This document shows, piece by piece, positions 31,510-40,600 of a stretch of 56,825 nucleotides of DNA. The number at the start of each line of letters is the position of its first letter. The first letter of the stretch is position 1. Origin of the DNA: Prevotella sp. Lineage in GTDB: Bacteria; Bacteroidota; Bacteroidia; Bacteroidales; Bacteroidaceae. The position numbers and the translations under genes were made by a program. The DNA lies in NCBI GenBank assembly GCA_017402445.1, contig JAFPME010000042.1:1-56825 (forward strand), in the 5' to 3' direction. The notes beneath the pieces are model-generated. The model made no database searches. It was not told where the DNA came from and was given only the letters and a program-made list of their open reading frames with translations.

Positions 31510-33393
31510 ATGATTGACTCTCAAGAAAATGTCCTCGAACAAGAGGCACAGTTGGAAGGAAAGAGTGTGGAAGAAAATGTGGTGAACGAAGCAAAGGAAA
31601 CTGCTGACAAGGCAACGGAAGGGGCTCAGAGCGATTCTTCTGCTGCTGGGGAAGAAGACATCCGCCGCAGCTATGCTTCCAAGAAAGAAGTAGTAGACCG
31701 TCTCAGGGAAATCGCACATGGCGAGAATGCTCCTGAGAAAGAGGAGGTGGACTACCTGAAAACCATCTTCTACAAACTGCATTTCGCAGAGCGAGAAGCC
31801 GCACAGAAAGCATATCTGGATGCTGGCGGCGACCCGGAGAAGTATTCTGTTCTTCCCGACGAGGACGAAGAAGTCTTCAAGGCAGAAATGGGTATCATCA
31901 AAGAACGCCGTGCGAAGTTGTTCCAGGAGCAGGAAGCCGAGAAGCAGGAAAACCTGAAGAAGAAACTCGACATCATAGAGAAAATCAAGAATATGGCCAC
32001 TTCGCCTGAGGAGGCTAACAAATCATATCAGGAATTCAAGAAGTTGCAGCAGGAATGGAAAGACATCAAGTCTGTTCCAGCTGAGAAGGCAAACGAGCTC
32101 TGGCGCAACTATCAGTTGTACGTTGAGCAGTTCTACGACCTGCTGAAGCTGAATAGTGAAGCCCGCGAGTATGATTTCAAGAAGAATCTGGAAATCAAGA
32201 CGCGCTTGTGCGAGGCTGCTGAGAAACTGGGTGATGAAGAAGATGTCATCAGTGCATTCCATCAATTGCAGAAACTACATCAGGAATTCCGTGAGACTGG
32301 ACCAGTTGCCAAGGATTTACGTGAGGAAGTGTGGGCACGTTTCAAGGCTGCTTCAACTGTCATCAACAAGAAACACCAACAGCACTTTGATGAAATACGT
32401 TCTCGCGAAGAAGAAAATCTTCAGAAGAAAACAGCTCTCTGTGAAAGAGTGGAGGCTATTTCGAAAGAAGAAAACAAGAATTCTGCCGAGTGGGAACGGC
32501 ATACGAAAGAGATCATCGAAATACAGTCGGAGTGGAAAACCATCGGTTTTGCTCCGCAGAAGATGAATGTCAAGATATTCGAGCGCTTCCGTGCTGCTTG
32601 CGACGACTTCTTCGGCCGTAAGGCAGAGTTCTTCAAGGATATGAAGGCGAAGTTCAATGAGAATGCGGACAAGAAACGCGCACTCGTTGAACAGGCCAAA
32701 GCCCTGCAGGACAGCACTGAATGGAAGGCAACAAGTGACAAGCTCATCGCCCTTCAGAAAGAATGGAAAACCATCGGAATGGTGCCCAAGAAACTGGGAG
32801 ACCAATTGTGGAATGAGTTTCTCGGTGCATGTAACAAGTTCTTCGAAGCCAGAAATGCTGCCAATGCAGGTACCCGAAGTGCAGAGCGTGAGAACTTGGC
32901 ACAGAAACGTGACATCATTGCGCAACTGAAAACTCTTGCAGAAGAAGGAAGCGAGAACGTTCAGGAAAAAGTTCAGGAGCTTGTGGAAAAGTATCAGGGC
33001 ATCGGTCATGTGCCATTTAAAGACAAGGATAAACTCTATAAGGAATACCATGAAGTACTCGATAAATTGTATAAGGATCTGAATGTCAATATAGCACGCA
33101 AACGACTGGATAATTTCAAGAGTAATTTGAAGTCGATGGCAGAGCATGGCACGGACGTACTTGACAATGAACGTAGCCGTATGCTGCGCCGTTACGAGGC
33201 TATGAAGCAAGAGATTCAGACTTATGAAAACAATCTTGGATTCCTGAATGCAGCCAGCAAGAAGGGTAATTCCCTTATCGATGAGATGAACCGAAAGGTG
33301 CAGAAACTCAAGGATGAATGTGAACTCGTGCGCCAGAAGATAAAGGCCATAGACGCTGAGAATCGCGAGTCCAAGGAAGAGAAAAATGATTAG
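31510..33393 (+). CDS. DUF349 repeat protein
   Basis: The 627-residue protein is highly charged and helical. After an acidic, low-complexity N-terminus (about 1-60) it has five DUF349 repeats of ~70-75 residues, each with a core like LQxEWKxIGxxPxxxxxxLWxxF: LQQEWKDIKSVP, LHQEFRETGPVA, IQSEWKTIGFAP, LQKEWKTIGMVP and the diverged VEKYQGIGHVPFKD. Coiled-coil segments lie between and after them. The family is widespread in Bacteroidetes and Actinobacteria without a firm function. ATG at 31510 is chosen over an upstream TTG. A terminator follows. Confidence 0.85.
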   Translation: MIDSQENVLEQEAQLEGKSVEENVVNEAKETADKATEGAQSDSSAAGEEDIRRSYASKKEVVDRLREIAHGENAPEKEEVDYLKTIFYKLHFAEREAAQKAYLDAGGDPEKYSVLPDEDEEVFKAEMGIIKERRAKLFQEQEAEKQENLKKKLDIIEKIKNMATSPEEANKSYQEFKKLQQEWKDIKSVPAEKANELWRNYQLYVEQFYDLLKLNSEAREYDFKKNLEIKTRLCEAAEKLGDEEDVISAFHQLQKLHQEFRETGPVAKDLREEVWARFKAASTVINKKHQQHFDEIRSREEENLQKKTALCERVEAISKEENKNSAEWERHTKEIIEIQSEWKTIGFAPQKMNVKIFERFRAACDDFFGRKAEFFKDMKAKFNENADKKRALVEQAKALQDSTEWKATSDKLIALQKEWKTIGMVPKKLGDQLWNEFLGACNKFFEARNAANAGTRSAERENLAQKRDIIAQLKTLAEEGSENVQEKVQELVEKYQGIGHVPFKDKDKLYKEYHEVLDKLYKDLNVNIARKRLDNFKSNLKSMAEHGTDVLDNERSRMLRRYEAMKQEIQTYENNLGFLNAASKKGNSLIDEMNRKVQKLKDECELVRQKIKAIDAENRESKEEKND

Positions 33394-33420
33394 AATGGAC
33401 TAAGAATCAACTTGAATAGG

Positions 33421-33456
33421 AGGCTGACAAGGATTTATTCCGAGTCAGCCTTTTTT
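33421..33456 (+). terminator. Intrinsic terminator after the DUF349 gene
   Basis: AGGCTGAC / GTCAGCCT 8-bp stem with a 15-nt loop and six T. Confidence 0.85.
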
Positions 33457-33565
33457 ATAAGGTGAAAATGTTGAACGAAGGAAGCTTGTTTTGATTGACA
33501 AAGGTTGAACAATGTTTGACAAACTAGGTTTATCCGCTGCCCCCAAAACTACGGGAAAATTGATC

Positions 33566-33603
33566 AAAGAAAAAGCCAACCGCCTTATTTTCAAGCGATT
33601 GGC
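33566..33603 (-). terminator. Terminator of the tRNA-Gln gene
   Basis: On the minus strand GCCAATCGC pairs with GCGGTTGGC (one wobble) and is followed by TTTTTCTTT. It lies 11 bp beyond the tRNA 3' end. Confidence 0.75.
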
Positions 33604-33613
33604 ATTTAAAATG

Positions 33614-33684
33614 TTGGGGTACTCGGACTCGAACCAAGAATGACAGGACCAGAATCTGTAGTGTTACCATTACACCATACCCCA
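33614..33684 (-). tRNA. tRNA-Gln (anticodon CTG)
   Basis: A 71-nt cloverleaf on the minus strand: acceptor TGGGGTA pairs with TACCCCA plus discriminator A; the D arm contains AATGGTAA; the T arm contains GGTTCGAGTCC. The anticodon loop is TTCTGGT, giving CTG, which reads CAG. The base pair next to the loop is an A-C mismatch. CCA is not encoded. It has its own promoter and terminator. Confidence 0.9.
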
Positions 33685-33727
33685 ATTCCTTGCAACCGTC
33701 ATCTCCTCAACGACTGAATTGCGGGTG

Positions 33728-33735
33728 CAAAGGTA
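33728..33735 (-). promoter_or_regulatory. -7 promoter box for tRNA-Gln
   Basis: Reads TACCTTTG on the minus strand, 43 bp before the tRNA 5' end. Confidence 0.7.
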
Positions 33736-33850
33736 CTGTTTTTTTTTGAACTACAAACATTTTTCGGAAAAAAAATGTCTTGCATTTGAAAAAAAGTGCG
33801 AAAATTCCCAAATTCTTACAGAAAATGCGTTGTTTTAGGAGAATTCAACG

Positions 33851-33858
33851 TATCTTTG
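33851..33858 (+). promoter_or_regulatory. -7 promoter box for rsfS-ftsH-cdsA
   Basis: TATCTTTG. It gives a ~97-nt leader that contains two crossing 6-bp complementarities (33901-33942). Confidence 0.7.
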
Positions 33859-33961
33859 CATCTTGTTAAATACATTGAACGTTTAGGACAAAATCTTTCT
33901 TGAGCCGCGTTATCCCGGATTCAAGGCTCACGAACAGGATAAAGATTAAGAATCAAGATAA

Positions 33962-34321
33962 ATGACAAAACAGAAAGAACTGGTAAAGACTATTATTGAC
34001 GGTATCCAGGAGAAAAAGGGAAGAAGCATCTCCGTGATCAATCTCAGTGGTATTGAGGGCAGTATTTGTAACTACTTCGTCGTTTGCCAAGGCAATTCTC
34101 CCCAACAAGTGGATGCCATCACAGATTCAGTAGAAGATATGGTACGCGAAAACGCAGGTGAGAAACCTGTGCGCATCATTGGCAGAGAAAACTCTTTGTG
34201 GGTTGCAATGGATTATACGGATGTGATGGTACATATCTTTGTGCCCGATGCCCGAGCCTACTATAATCTTGAAAATCTTTGGGAAGATGCTCCAACAGAG
34301 CATATTCCTGATTTAGACTAA
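33962..34321 (+). CDS. rsfS: Ribosomal silencing factor RsfS
   Basis: Binds L14 on the 50S subunit and blocks subunit joining when nutrients are short. The 119-residue length is standard. The nucleotidyltransferase-like fold shows ISVINLSGIEGSICNYFVVCQGNSPQQVDAI, the segment ENSLWVAMDYTDVMVHIFVPDARAYYNLENLW and a final acidic stretch. Its stop codon overlaps an ATG that begins the longer ftsH frame, so rsfS, ftsH and cdsA form one operon. Confidence 0.95.
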   Translation: MTKQKELVKTIIDGIQEKKGRSISVINLSGIEGSICNYFVVCQGNSPQQVDAITDSVEDMVRENAGEKPVRIIGRENSLWVAMDYTDVMVHIFVPDARAYYNLENLWEDAPTEHIPDLD

Positions 34322-34362
34322 TGTCTTTTAGCCTTTATAACCATTACATATCATCCGAAAGA

Positions 34363-36408
34363 ATGGACAATAAAGATTTAAAAAACAAGAACAATAACTC
34401 GCCGAAGATGCCTCGCTTCAACGTGGGATGGATTTATATCCTGGTGCTCGTAAGTCTGGTGACCGTTTATTTCATGGGAGGCGACAGCGTCTCTGGCAGT
34501 GCCAGTCGAACCACATCTTACAAGCAGTTCAAGATTTATGTAGAAAAGGGCTTTGCTTCGAAAATCGTCGTGAACAAGACCGAAAGCAAGGTGAAGATGT
34601 TCGTCAAGCCCGAACACATCCGCGATGTTTTTGGTAAAGGTACGGAGCAGACAGGTCCTGAACCGTTTGTCGCCGTAGAAATCGGCAGCGTGGATCAGGT
34701 GGAGAGTTTTATCACCGAAAAGCAGAAAGAAGGAAAGTTCTCTGGCGACTTTGCTTATGACAACAAGCAGAGCAATGATTTGTGGAATATTCTGAACTTG
34801 CTCTTTCCCATCTCCATGATAGTTCTCTTTCTCTACTTCATGTTTGGCCGTTCCGGTATGGGTGGAGGTGTAGGCGGCGGTATCTTCAACGTCGGAAAGT
34901 CTAAGGCTAAGATGTACGAAAAGGGAGGAGACCTTGGCATCACGTTCAAGGATGTAGCCGGACAGGCAGGTGCCAAACAAGAGATTCAGGAGATTGTTGA
35001 ATTTTTGAAGAACCCTCAGAAATACACCGATTTGGGTGGAAAGATTCCCAAGGGTGCCTTGTTGGTTGGACCTCCGGGAACAGGTAAGACGTTGCTGGCG
35101 AAGGCTGTCGCCGGTGAAGCCGGTGTCCCGTTCTTTTCAATGAGTGGTTCCGACTTTGTTGAGATGTTCGTCGGTGTGGGAGCCAGCCGTGTCCGCGACT
35201 TGTTCCGTCAGGCCAAGGAGAAGTCTCCCTGCATCATTTTCATCGACGAAATCGACGCCGTAGGCCGTGCCCGATCCAAGAATCCGTCCATGGGCGGTAA
35301 CGATGAGCGCGAGAACACGCTGAATGCCCTGCTCACCGAGATGGATGGCTTCGGAACCAATAGCGGTGTCATTATCCTTGCTGCCACCAACCGTGTGGAT
35401 ATGCTTGACAATGCCCTGCTGCGTGCCGGCCGTTTCGACCGTCAGATACATGTTGACCTGCCCGACCTGAGCGAGCGCAAGGAAATCTTCAAGGTACATT
35501 TGAAACCTATCAAGGTAGACGATACTGTCGATATAGACTTCCTCTCGCGCCAGACACCAGGATTCTCGGGTGCAGACATAGCCAACGTGTGCAACGAGGC
35601 AGCCCTGATTGCTGCCCGTCACGACAGCAAAAAGGTGGGAAAACAGGACTTCCTCGATGCCGTCGATCGTATCATTGGCGGTTTGGAGAAGAAGACCAAG
35701 GTGATGACAGCCGAGGAAAAGCGGTCTATCGCTCTCCACGAGGCCGGTCATGCCACCATCAGCTGGTTCTGCGAACATGCCGCGCCGTTGGTGAAAGTGA
35801 CCATTGTGCCACGTGGACAGGCACTCGGGGCAGCTTGGTACCTGCCCGAGGAGCGCCAGATTACCACCAAGGAGCAGATGCTCGACGAAATGTGTGCATT
35901 GCTTGGCGGTCGTGCCGCCGAGGAGCTTTTCACCGGACACATCTCAACGGGTGCTATGAACGACCTGGAACGCGCCACGAAGAGTGCCTACGGCATGATT
36001 GCCTATGCCGGAATGAGCGACCGTCTGCCCAACATCTGTTATTACAACAACCAGGAGTACTCGTTCCAGCGTCCATATTCTGAGACCACAGCAAAAGTCA
36101 TTGACGAAGAAGTGCTGAAGATGATCAATGCGCAGTACGAGCGAGCTAAGCAAATCCTCACAGAACACAAGGAAGGACACAACCAGTTGGCCGAACTACT
36201 CATCTCGCGCGAGGTCATCTTTGCTGAGGACGTGGAGCGCATCTTTGGCAAGCGTCCATGGACCAGCCGTTCACAAGAAATCATGGCTGAGAACGAGAAG
36301 CTGCAGGAGCAGCAACGACGCCTGTTGGCAGAGAAAATGGCAGAGGAGCGCCGTCCTAAGAACGAGGACGATCAGCCCGAGGCGTCAGAATCCGAATCGA
36401 ACGTATAA
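34363..36408 (+). CDS. ftsH: ATP-dependent zinc metalloprotease FtsH
   Basis: Membrane-anchored hexameric AAA+ protease that removes misfolded membrane and regulatory proteins. The 681-residue protein has an N-terminal membrane segment ([20 protein letters not shown]), a periplasmic domain and a second membrane segment ([18 protein letters not shown]). The Gly-rich linker leads to the AAA domain: Walker A GPPGTGKT, Walker [30 protein letters not shown]. The zinc site is HEAGH (His ligands, catalytic Glu). I prefer ATG 34363 ([12 protein letters not shown]); an ATG at 34321 overlapping the rsfS stop would add 14 residues. The C-terminal tail is charged. Confidence 0.95.
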   Translation: MDNKDLKNKNNNSPKMPRFNVGWIYILVLVSLVTVYFMGGDSVSGSASRTTSYKQFKIYVEKGFASKIVVNKTESKVKMFVKPEHIRDVFGKGTEQTGPEPFVAVEIGSVDQVESFITEKQKEGKFSGDFAYDNKQSNDLWNILNLLFPISMIVLFLYFMFGRSGMGGGVGGGIFNVGKSKAKMYEKGGDLGITFKDVAGQAGAKQEIQEIVEFLKNPQKYTDLGGKIPKGALLVGPPGTGKTLLAKAVAGEAGVPFFSMSGSDFVEMFVGVGASRVRDLFRQAKEKSPCIIFIDEIDAVGRARSKNPSMGGNDERENTLNALLTEMDGFGTNSGVIILAATNRVDMLDNALLRAGRFDRQIHVDLPDLSERKEIFKVHLKPIKVDDTVDIDFLSRQTPGFSGADIANVCNEAALIAARHDSKKVGKQDFLDAVDRIIGGLEKKTKVMTAEEKRSIALHEAGHATISWFCEHAAPLVKVTIVPRGQALGAAWYLPEERQITTKEQMLDEMCALLGGRAAEELFTGHISTGAMNDLERATKSAYGMIAYAGMSDRLPNICYYNNQEYSFQRPYSETTAKVIDEEVLKMINAQYERAKQILTEHKEGHNQLAELLISREVIFAEDVERIFGKRPWTSRSQEIMAENEKLQEQQRRLLAEKMAEERRPKNEDDQPEASESESNV

Positions 36409-36491
36409 ACACAAGCCAATCCCCTCATCCTGAACCAAGCGTGTCTGCTACGGTCAGGATAGAGGGGATTTCTTATTTCTACATTATCATT

Positions 36492-37379
36492 ATGAAAAAC
36501 CTGATAATAAGAGCTATCACCGGCATCATCTTCGTTGCTGCCATCGTCACTTGCTTCCTTCGCCCGGAAGCCATGCTTTTTCTTTTCGCCGTTGTCACCG
36601 GACTTACGGTCTGGGAGTTCTGCGGACTGGTGAACGACCATATCGCTGCTGTCAGCACCAATCGTTTCATCTGCACTGTGGCAGGCGTTTATTTCTTTTT
36701 GGCCATGGGAGGTTATGTCAGTGGTTTGACCCCGTCGGCAGGCGTGTTCATTCCCTATCTGCTGACCATAGTATATCTTTTCGTGAGCGAGCTCTACCTG
36801 AAACAGGAGAACCCTATCAATGACTGGGCCTACACCATGCTGTCGCAGATGTATGTCGCACTGCCTTTCTCCATGATTCCTGTTCTCGCTTTCAACGGCG
36901 GGTCCGACGGACAGGTGCACTTCAACACCATAATGCCACTCTCGGTGTTCATCTTCTTATGGGTAAGCGACACCGGGGCCTACTGCGTCGGCTCCCTCCT
37001 CGGCCGTCACAAGCTCTTCCCGCGCGTATCGCCGGGGAAATCATGGGAGGGAAGCATCGGCGGAGGCGTCTTCGTACTCATAGCGGCAGCCGTCGTGGCG
37101 TGGTACGACCACTTGCAGTTTGAAGACCTGACAGCAGCCGGAGAGCTTTATCCTCCCGTGCTCACCACGCTGCAATGGCTCGGACTGGGACTCGTGGTGT
37201 GTGTCTTCGGAACGTGGGGCGACCTCGTGGAGAGCCTCTTCAAGCGCACCATCGGCATCAAGGATAGCGGCACGATTCTGCCTGGTCACGGCGGTATGCT
37301 CGACCGTTTCGACTCTTCGCTGATGGCGTTTCCCGCTGCGGTTGTATATATATATTCGCTTTCGCTGCTTTCTGCATGA
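36492..37379 (+). CDS. cdsA: Phosphatidate cytidylyltransferase
   Basis: Makes CDP-diacylglycerol from phosphatidate and CTP in the inner membrane. The 295-residue protein has about eight membrane segments and the C-terminal signature ESLFKRTIGIKDSGTILPG, then HGGMLDRFDS, with the Asp residues that bind metal. ATG at 36492 gives the usual MKNLIIRAITG start; the upstream in-frame extension is not conserved-looking. It lies 83 bp after ftsH with no terminator seen between. Confidence 0.94.
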   Translation: MKNLIIRAITGIIFVAAIVTCFLRPEAMLFLFAVVTGLTVWEFCGLVNDHIAAVSTNRFICTVAGVYFFLAMGGYVSGLTPSAGVFIPYLLTIVYLFVSELYLKQENPINDWAYTMLSQMYVALPFSMIPVLAFNGGSDGQVHFNTIMPLSVFIFLWVSDTGAYCVGSLLGRHKLFPRVSPGKSWEGSIGGGVFVLIAAAVVAWYDHLQFEDLTAAGELYPPVLTTLQWLGLGLVVCVFGTWGDLVESLFKRTIGIKDSGTILPGHGGMLDRFDSSLMAFPAAVVYIYSLSLLSA

Positions 37380-37479
37380 TTCTTTTGCTGTCAAAGTGGA
37401 CGTGAATCAGTGTATATGAGTGCTGCCTGAAGACGCAATCGTCATATTATGTCCCATCAATAACAGATCTTTTTAGAAC

Positions 37480-38430
37480 ATGAAAAAACTACTGACCACC
37501 CTCATGATTGCTCTGGCACTTGCCGGTGCGAAAGCTGCCGGCCCCGTGAAGCAATGGGGACAGCTGCAGGTGAAAGGTACTCAGCTCTGCGACCAGCAGG
37601 GCAACCCCGTCGTCCTGCGTGGTGTCAGCTTCGGCTGGCATAACATTTGGCCGCGCTTCTACAACAAAGGAGCTGTGAAAACACTCGTCAACGACTGGCA
37701 TGCTACGGTCTTACGTGCTGCCATGGGCATTAAAATCGAAGATAATTATTTGGAGAATCCTGAGTTTGCCAAGAAGTGCGTCGAAGCTGTCGTCGATGCC
37801 GCCATCAAGAACGATGTCTACGTTATCATGGACTGGCACGCCCACGATACCTACACACGCGAAGCAAAGGAATACTTTGGCTACTTTGCAAAGAAATACG
37901 GCAAGTATCCGCACATTATCTATGAGATTTTCAACGAACCCGTGGAGCAGTCGTGGGAGAGTCTGAAGGAATATGCCACAGAAGTGATTGGCGAGATACG
38001 CAAATACGACCCGGACGGAGTCGTCCTCGTGGGCTGTACGCATTGGGACCAGGACATCGACGTCGTGGCCAAGTCGCCCCTTCAGGGCTTTTCAAATATC
38101 ATGTACACCGTCCACTTTTACGCCGCCACCCACGGTGACTATCTGCGCAACAAAATGGTGGAAGCCCACAAGACGCTCCCCATCTTCGTTTCCGAATGTG
38201 CCGGCATGGAGGCCAGTGGCAACGGCCCGCTGAACCTTCCCGAATGGCAGAAATGGATCGACGTCATGGAGGCAGAAAAGATCAGCTGGGTGAACTGGTC
38301 TGTGTCCGACAAGGACGAAACCTGCTCCATGCTGCTGCCTCGTGCCACCGCAAAAGGGCCTTGGGCCGACGATGTCATTAAGGCTTATGGCAAGAAAGTG
38401 AAGGAGAATCTCCTGAAATACAATCGCTGA
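37480..38430 (+). CDS. Secreted GH5-family endoglucanase
   Basis: The 316-residue protein has a signal peptide (MKKLLTTLMIALALAGAKAA) and a single GH5 catalytic domain, typical of subfamily 2: KGTQLCDQQGNPVVLRGVSFG at the start, HATVLRAAMG, the acid/base Glu in YEIFNEP (about 152), the His/Tyr in MYTVHFYAATHG, and the nucleophile Glu in IFVSECAG (about 236). It should cut beta-1,4-glucan chains. A sugar symporter gene follows 22 bp downstream, so the pair likely serves beta-glucan breakdown and uptake. No dockerin or CBM is present. Confidence 0.9.
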   Translation: MKKLLTTLMIALALAGAKAAGPVKQWGQLQVKGTQLCDQQGNPVVLRGVSFGWHNIWPRFYNKGAVKTLVNDWHATVLRAAMGIKIEDNYLENPEFAKKCVEAVVDAAIKNDVYVIMDWHAHDTYTREAKEYFGYFAKKYGKYPHIIYEIFNEPVEQSWESLKEYATEVIGEIRKYDPDGVVLVGCTHWDQDIDVVAKSPLQGFSNIMYTVHFYAATHGDYLRNKMVEAHKTLPIFVSECAGMEASGNGPLNLPEWQKWIDVMEAEKISWVNWSVSDKDETCSMLLPRATAKGPWADDVIKAYGKKVKENLLKYNR

Positions 38431-38452
38431 AATCATCCTAACTAACAGTATT

Positions 38453-39922
38453 ATGCAACAGAATCAAACAGGTTCGAGAGCCTATCTCATCTCGATTGTG
38501 ATGGTCGCCGTCCTTGGCGGCCTTCTCTTCGGCTACGACACAGCCGTCATTTCCGGAGCTGAAAAAGGTCTTCAGGCTTTCTTTATCGGTGCCGGCGACT
38601 TCCAGTATTCCGATTACATGCACGGGTTCACCTCGTCGAGTGCCCTCATCGGATGCATCATCGGTTCGGCCATCTCCGGACTGCTCGCTTCTAATCTCGG
38701 ACGCAAGAAGTCACTTGTCGTGGCAGGTGTCCTTTTCTTCGTCTCCGCCCTGGGAAGCATGGATCCCGAATTCTTGTTCTTTGAATACGGTAAGCCAACC
38801 TTTTCACTGCTTGTCATGTTCAACATCTACCGCGTCATCGGAGGCATCGGCGTAGGTCTCGCCTCAGCCATCTGCCCGATGTACATAGGCGAAGTAGCTC
38901 CGTCGAATATCCGAGGCATGCTCGTATCATGGAACCAGTTCGCCATCATCTTCGGTCAGCTCGTTGTCTACTTTGTCAACTTCCTCATTCTCGGCGAGCA
39001 CACCAACCCCATCATCGAGAGCATCGGAAAGGGCTTCAATGCAGTGGCTCCGGGCAGCGATCCATGGACCATCTCGACAGGTTGGCGCTACATGTTCGGC
39101 TCCGAGGCCGTTCCTGCCGGGCTCTTCACCATACTCATCTGTTTCGTACCCGAGACGCCGCGCTATCTTGTCATGGTTGGACAGGACGATAAGGCACTGG
39201 GCATCCTCAGCAAGATTAACGGCAGTGAGAAAGCCCGTCAGATTCTCTCCGACATCAAGGAGACCATCACTGTGAAGACCGAACGGCTGATGACCTACGG
39301 TTTCCTCTGCATCTTCGTCGGCATCATGCTCAGTGTCTTCCAGCAGGCTGTCGGTATCAATGCAGTGCTCTACTATGCACCGCGCATCTTCGGCGACATG
39401 GGCATGACCAACCCGATGGTGAACACCGTCGTGATGGGTGTCGTCAACATTCTCTTCACGCTCGTTGCCGTGTTCACGGTGGAAAAGCTCGGACGCAAAC
39501 CGTTGCTCATCTGGGGTTCACTTGGCATGGCTGTGGGAGCTTTCGGTGTGGCCTTCACGTTCGGACATGCCGGCTTGGAGATTGTCACCATGCTCAGCAT
39601 CATGGTCTACTCCGCTGCCTTCATGTTCTCATGGGGCCCCATCTGCTGGGTGCTCATTGCCGAGATCTTCCCCAATACCATCCGTGGAACAGCTGTGGCC
39701 ATCGCTGTGGCGTTCCAGTGGATATTCAACTTTATCGTCTCTTCCACCTTTTTGCCACTGTTCAACATGCACCTCACCGAGGGCGATGACTTCGGCCACT
39801 GGTTCACCTATGGCCTCTACGGCATTATTTGCATCGTGGCTGCTATCTTCGTCTGGAAGCTGGTGCCCGAAACCAAGGGCAAGACGCTTGAGGACATGAC
39901 CAAGCTGTGGAAGAACCAGTAG
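38453..39922 (+). CDS. Sugar:H+ symporter (MFS, XylE-like)
   Basis: The 489-residue inner-membrane protein has twelve segments and sugar-porter signatures in order: GGLLFGYDTAVISGAEKG, NLGRKKSL, MYIGEVAPSNIRGMLVSWNQ, VPETPRYLV, FQQAVGINAVLYYAPRIF, KLGRKPLLIWG, WVLIAEIFPNTIRGTAV and VPETKGKTLEDM. Substrate may be xylose or glucose. Its position after a GH5 glucanase favours a hexose from beta-glucans, but this is inference. Confidence 0.9.
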   Translation: MQQNQTGSRAYLISIVMVAVLGGLLFGYDTAVISGAEKGLQAFFIGAGDFQYSDYMHGFTSSSALIGCIIGSAISGLLASNLGRKKSLVVAGVLFFVSALGSMDPEFLFFEYGKPTFSLLVMFNIYRVIGGIGVGLASAICPMYIGEVAPSNIRGMLVSWNQFAIIFGQLVVYFVNFLILGEHTNPIIESIGKGFNAVAPGSDPWTISTGWRYMFGSEAVPAGLFTILICFVPETPRYLVMVGQDDKALGILSKINGSEKARQILSDIKETITVKTERLMTYGFLCIFVGIMLSVFQQAVGINAVLYYAPRIFGDMGMTNPMVNTVVMGVVNILFTLVAVFTVEKLGRKPLLIWGSLGMAVGAFGVAFTFGHAGLEIVTMLSIMVYSAAFMFSWGPICWVLIAEIFPNTIRGTAVAIAVAFQWIFNFIVSSTFLPLFNMHLTEGDDFGHWFTYGLYGIICIVAAIFVWKLVPETKGKTLEDMTKLWKNQ

Positions 39923-39937
39923 CTTTTATTCCTTTTA

Positions 39938-39997
39938 CAAGCAGTCAGGCCCACTCGTTTCTGCCCGCAAGGTCAGGACGAGTGGGCCGCTGTTTGT
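39938..39997 (+). terminator. Long hairpin after the symporter gene
   Basis: GGCCCACTCGT (39948-39958) and ACGAGTGGGCC (39978-39988) form a perfect 11-bp stem, extended by ACAAGCAG/CTGTTTGT with one mismatch. No T-run follows. Termination is likely but not certain. Confidence 0.6.
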
Positions 39998-40129
39998 ATG
40001 CCCGACGCCACCTGCTGCGTAGCCTGCGCCAGCTCTATGGTTTCCTGTCGGACCTGTCTTTAAACGCGTCTATTGTGTAAAATTATACAAATAATGGAGC
40101 TGTCCGAGCTGTGTAAACGATATTTTTTG

Positions 40130-40137
40130 TATTTTTG
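40130..40137 (+). promoter_or_regulatory. -7 promoter box for the men operon
   Basis: TATTTTTG, 19 bp before the thioesterase ATG at 40157. Confidence 0.7.
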
Positions 40138-40156
40138 CAGGAAATTGTATAAGACG

Positions 40157-40600
40157 ATGAATGTAGAAAGTATCAAAGAAATTATCGAAAAACAGCCCAA
40201 TCTCTCCACAGCGTTGGGCATGGAGTTCATATCAACCCCCGAAGAAGACACATGCAAGGCCATCATGCAGGTGGACGAACGAAACCGTCAGCCATTCGGA
40301 TTCCTCAGCGGCGGTGCATCGTTGGCACTGGCCGAGAATCTGGCAGGAGTCGGTTCTTCGGCACTCTGTCCTGGAAAAATCTGTGTGGGCATCAGCGTCA
40401 GCGGCGAGCATGTGAAGGCCGTGGCCGAAGGCGACACCGTGACGGCTACTGCTCACCTGGTGAGCCGCGGTCGTAAGCTCCATGTGTGGGATGTTCATAT
40501 CAACGATTCACTGGGCGACCTGATCAGCACCGTGCATGTGACGAACTACATCATTTCTCCCAAGCACAAGGACGACGAACCCTTAACGGCTGAAGACTGA
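40157..40600 (+). CDS. Hotdog-fold thioesterase, likely DHNA-CoA hydrolase
   Basis: The 147-residue protein has the PaaI-type pattern: RNRQPFGFLSGGASLALAENLAGVGS (helix after a Gly-rich turn) and VGISVSGEHVKAVAEGDTVTATAHLVSRGRKLHVWDVHI. It overlaps the menF start by one base (TGATG), so it is translationally coupled to the menaquinone genes. That context points to hydrolysis of 1,4-dihydroxy-2-naphthoyl-CoA (the MenI role). The start at 40157 fits the promoter 19 bp upstream. Confidence 0.85.
   Translation: MNVESIKEIIEKQPNLSTALGMEFISTPEEDTCKAIMQVDERNRQPFGFLSGGASLALAENLAGVGSSALCPGKICVGISVSGEHVKAVAEGDTVTATAHLVSRGRKLHVWDVHINDSLGDLISTVHVTNYIISPKHKDDEPLTAED

Noticed and set aside
34321-34362. Longer FtsH start at 34321
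   Set aside because: It overlaps the rsfS stop and adds residues not expected in the family; kept only as an alternative.
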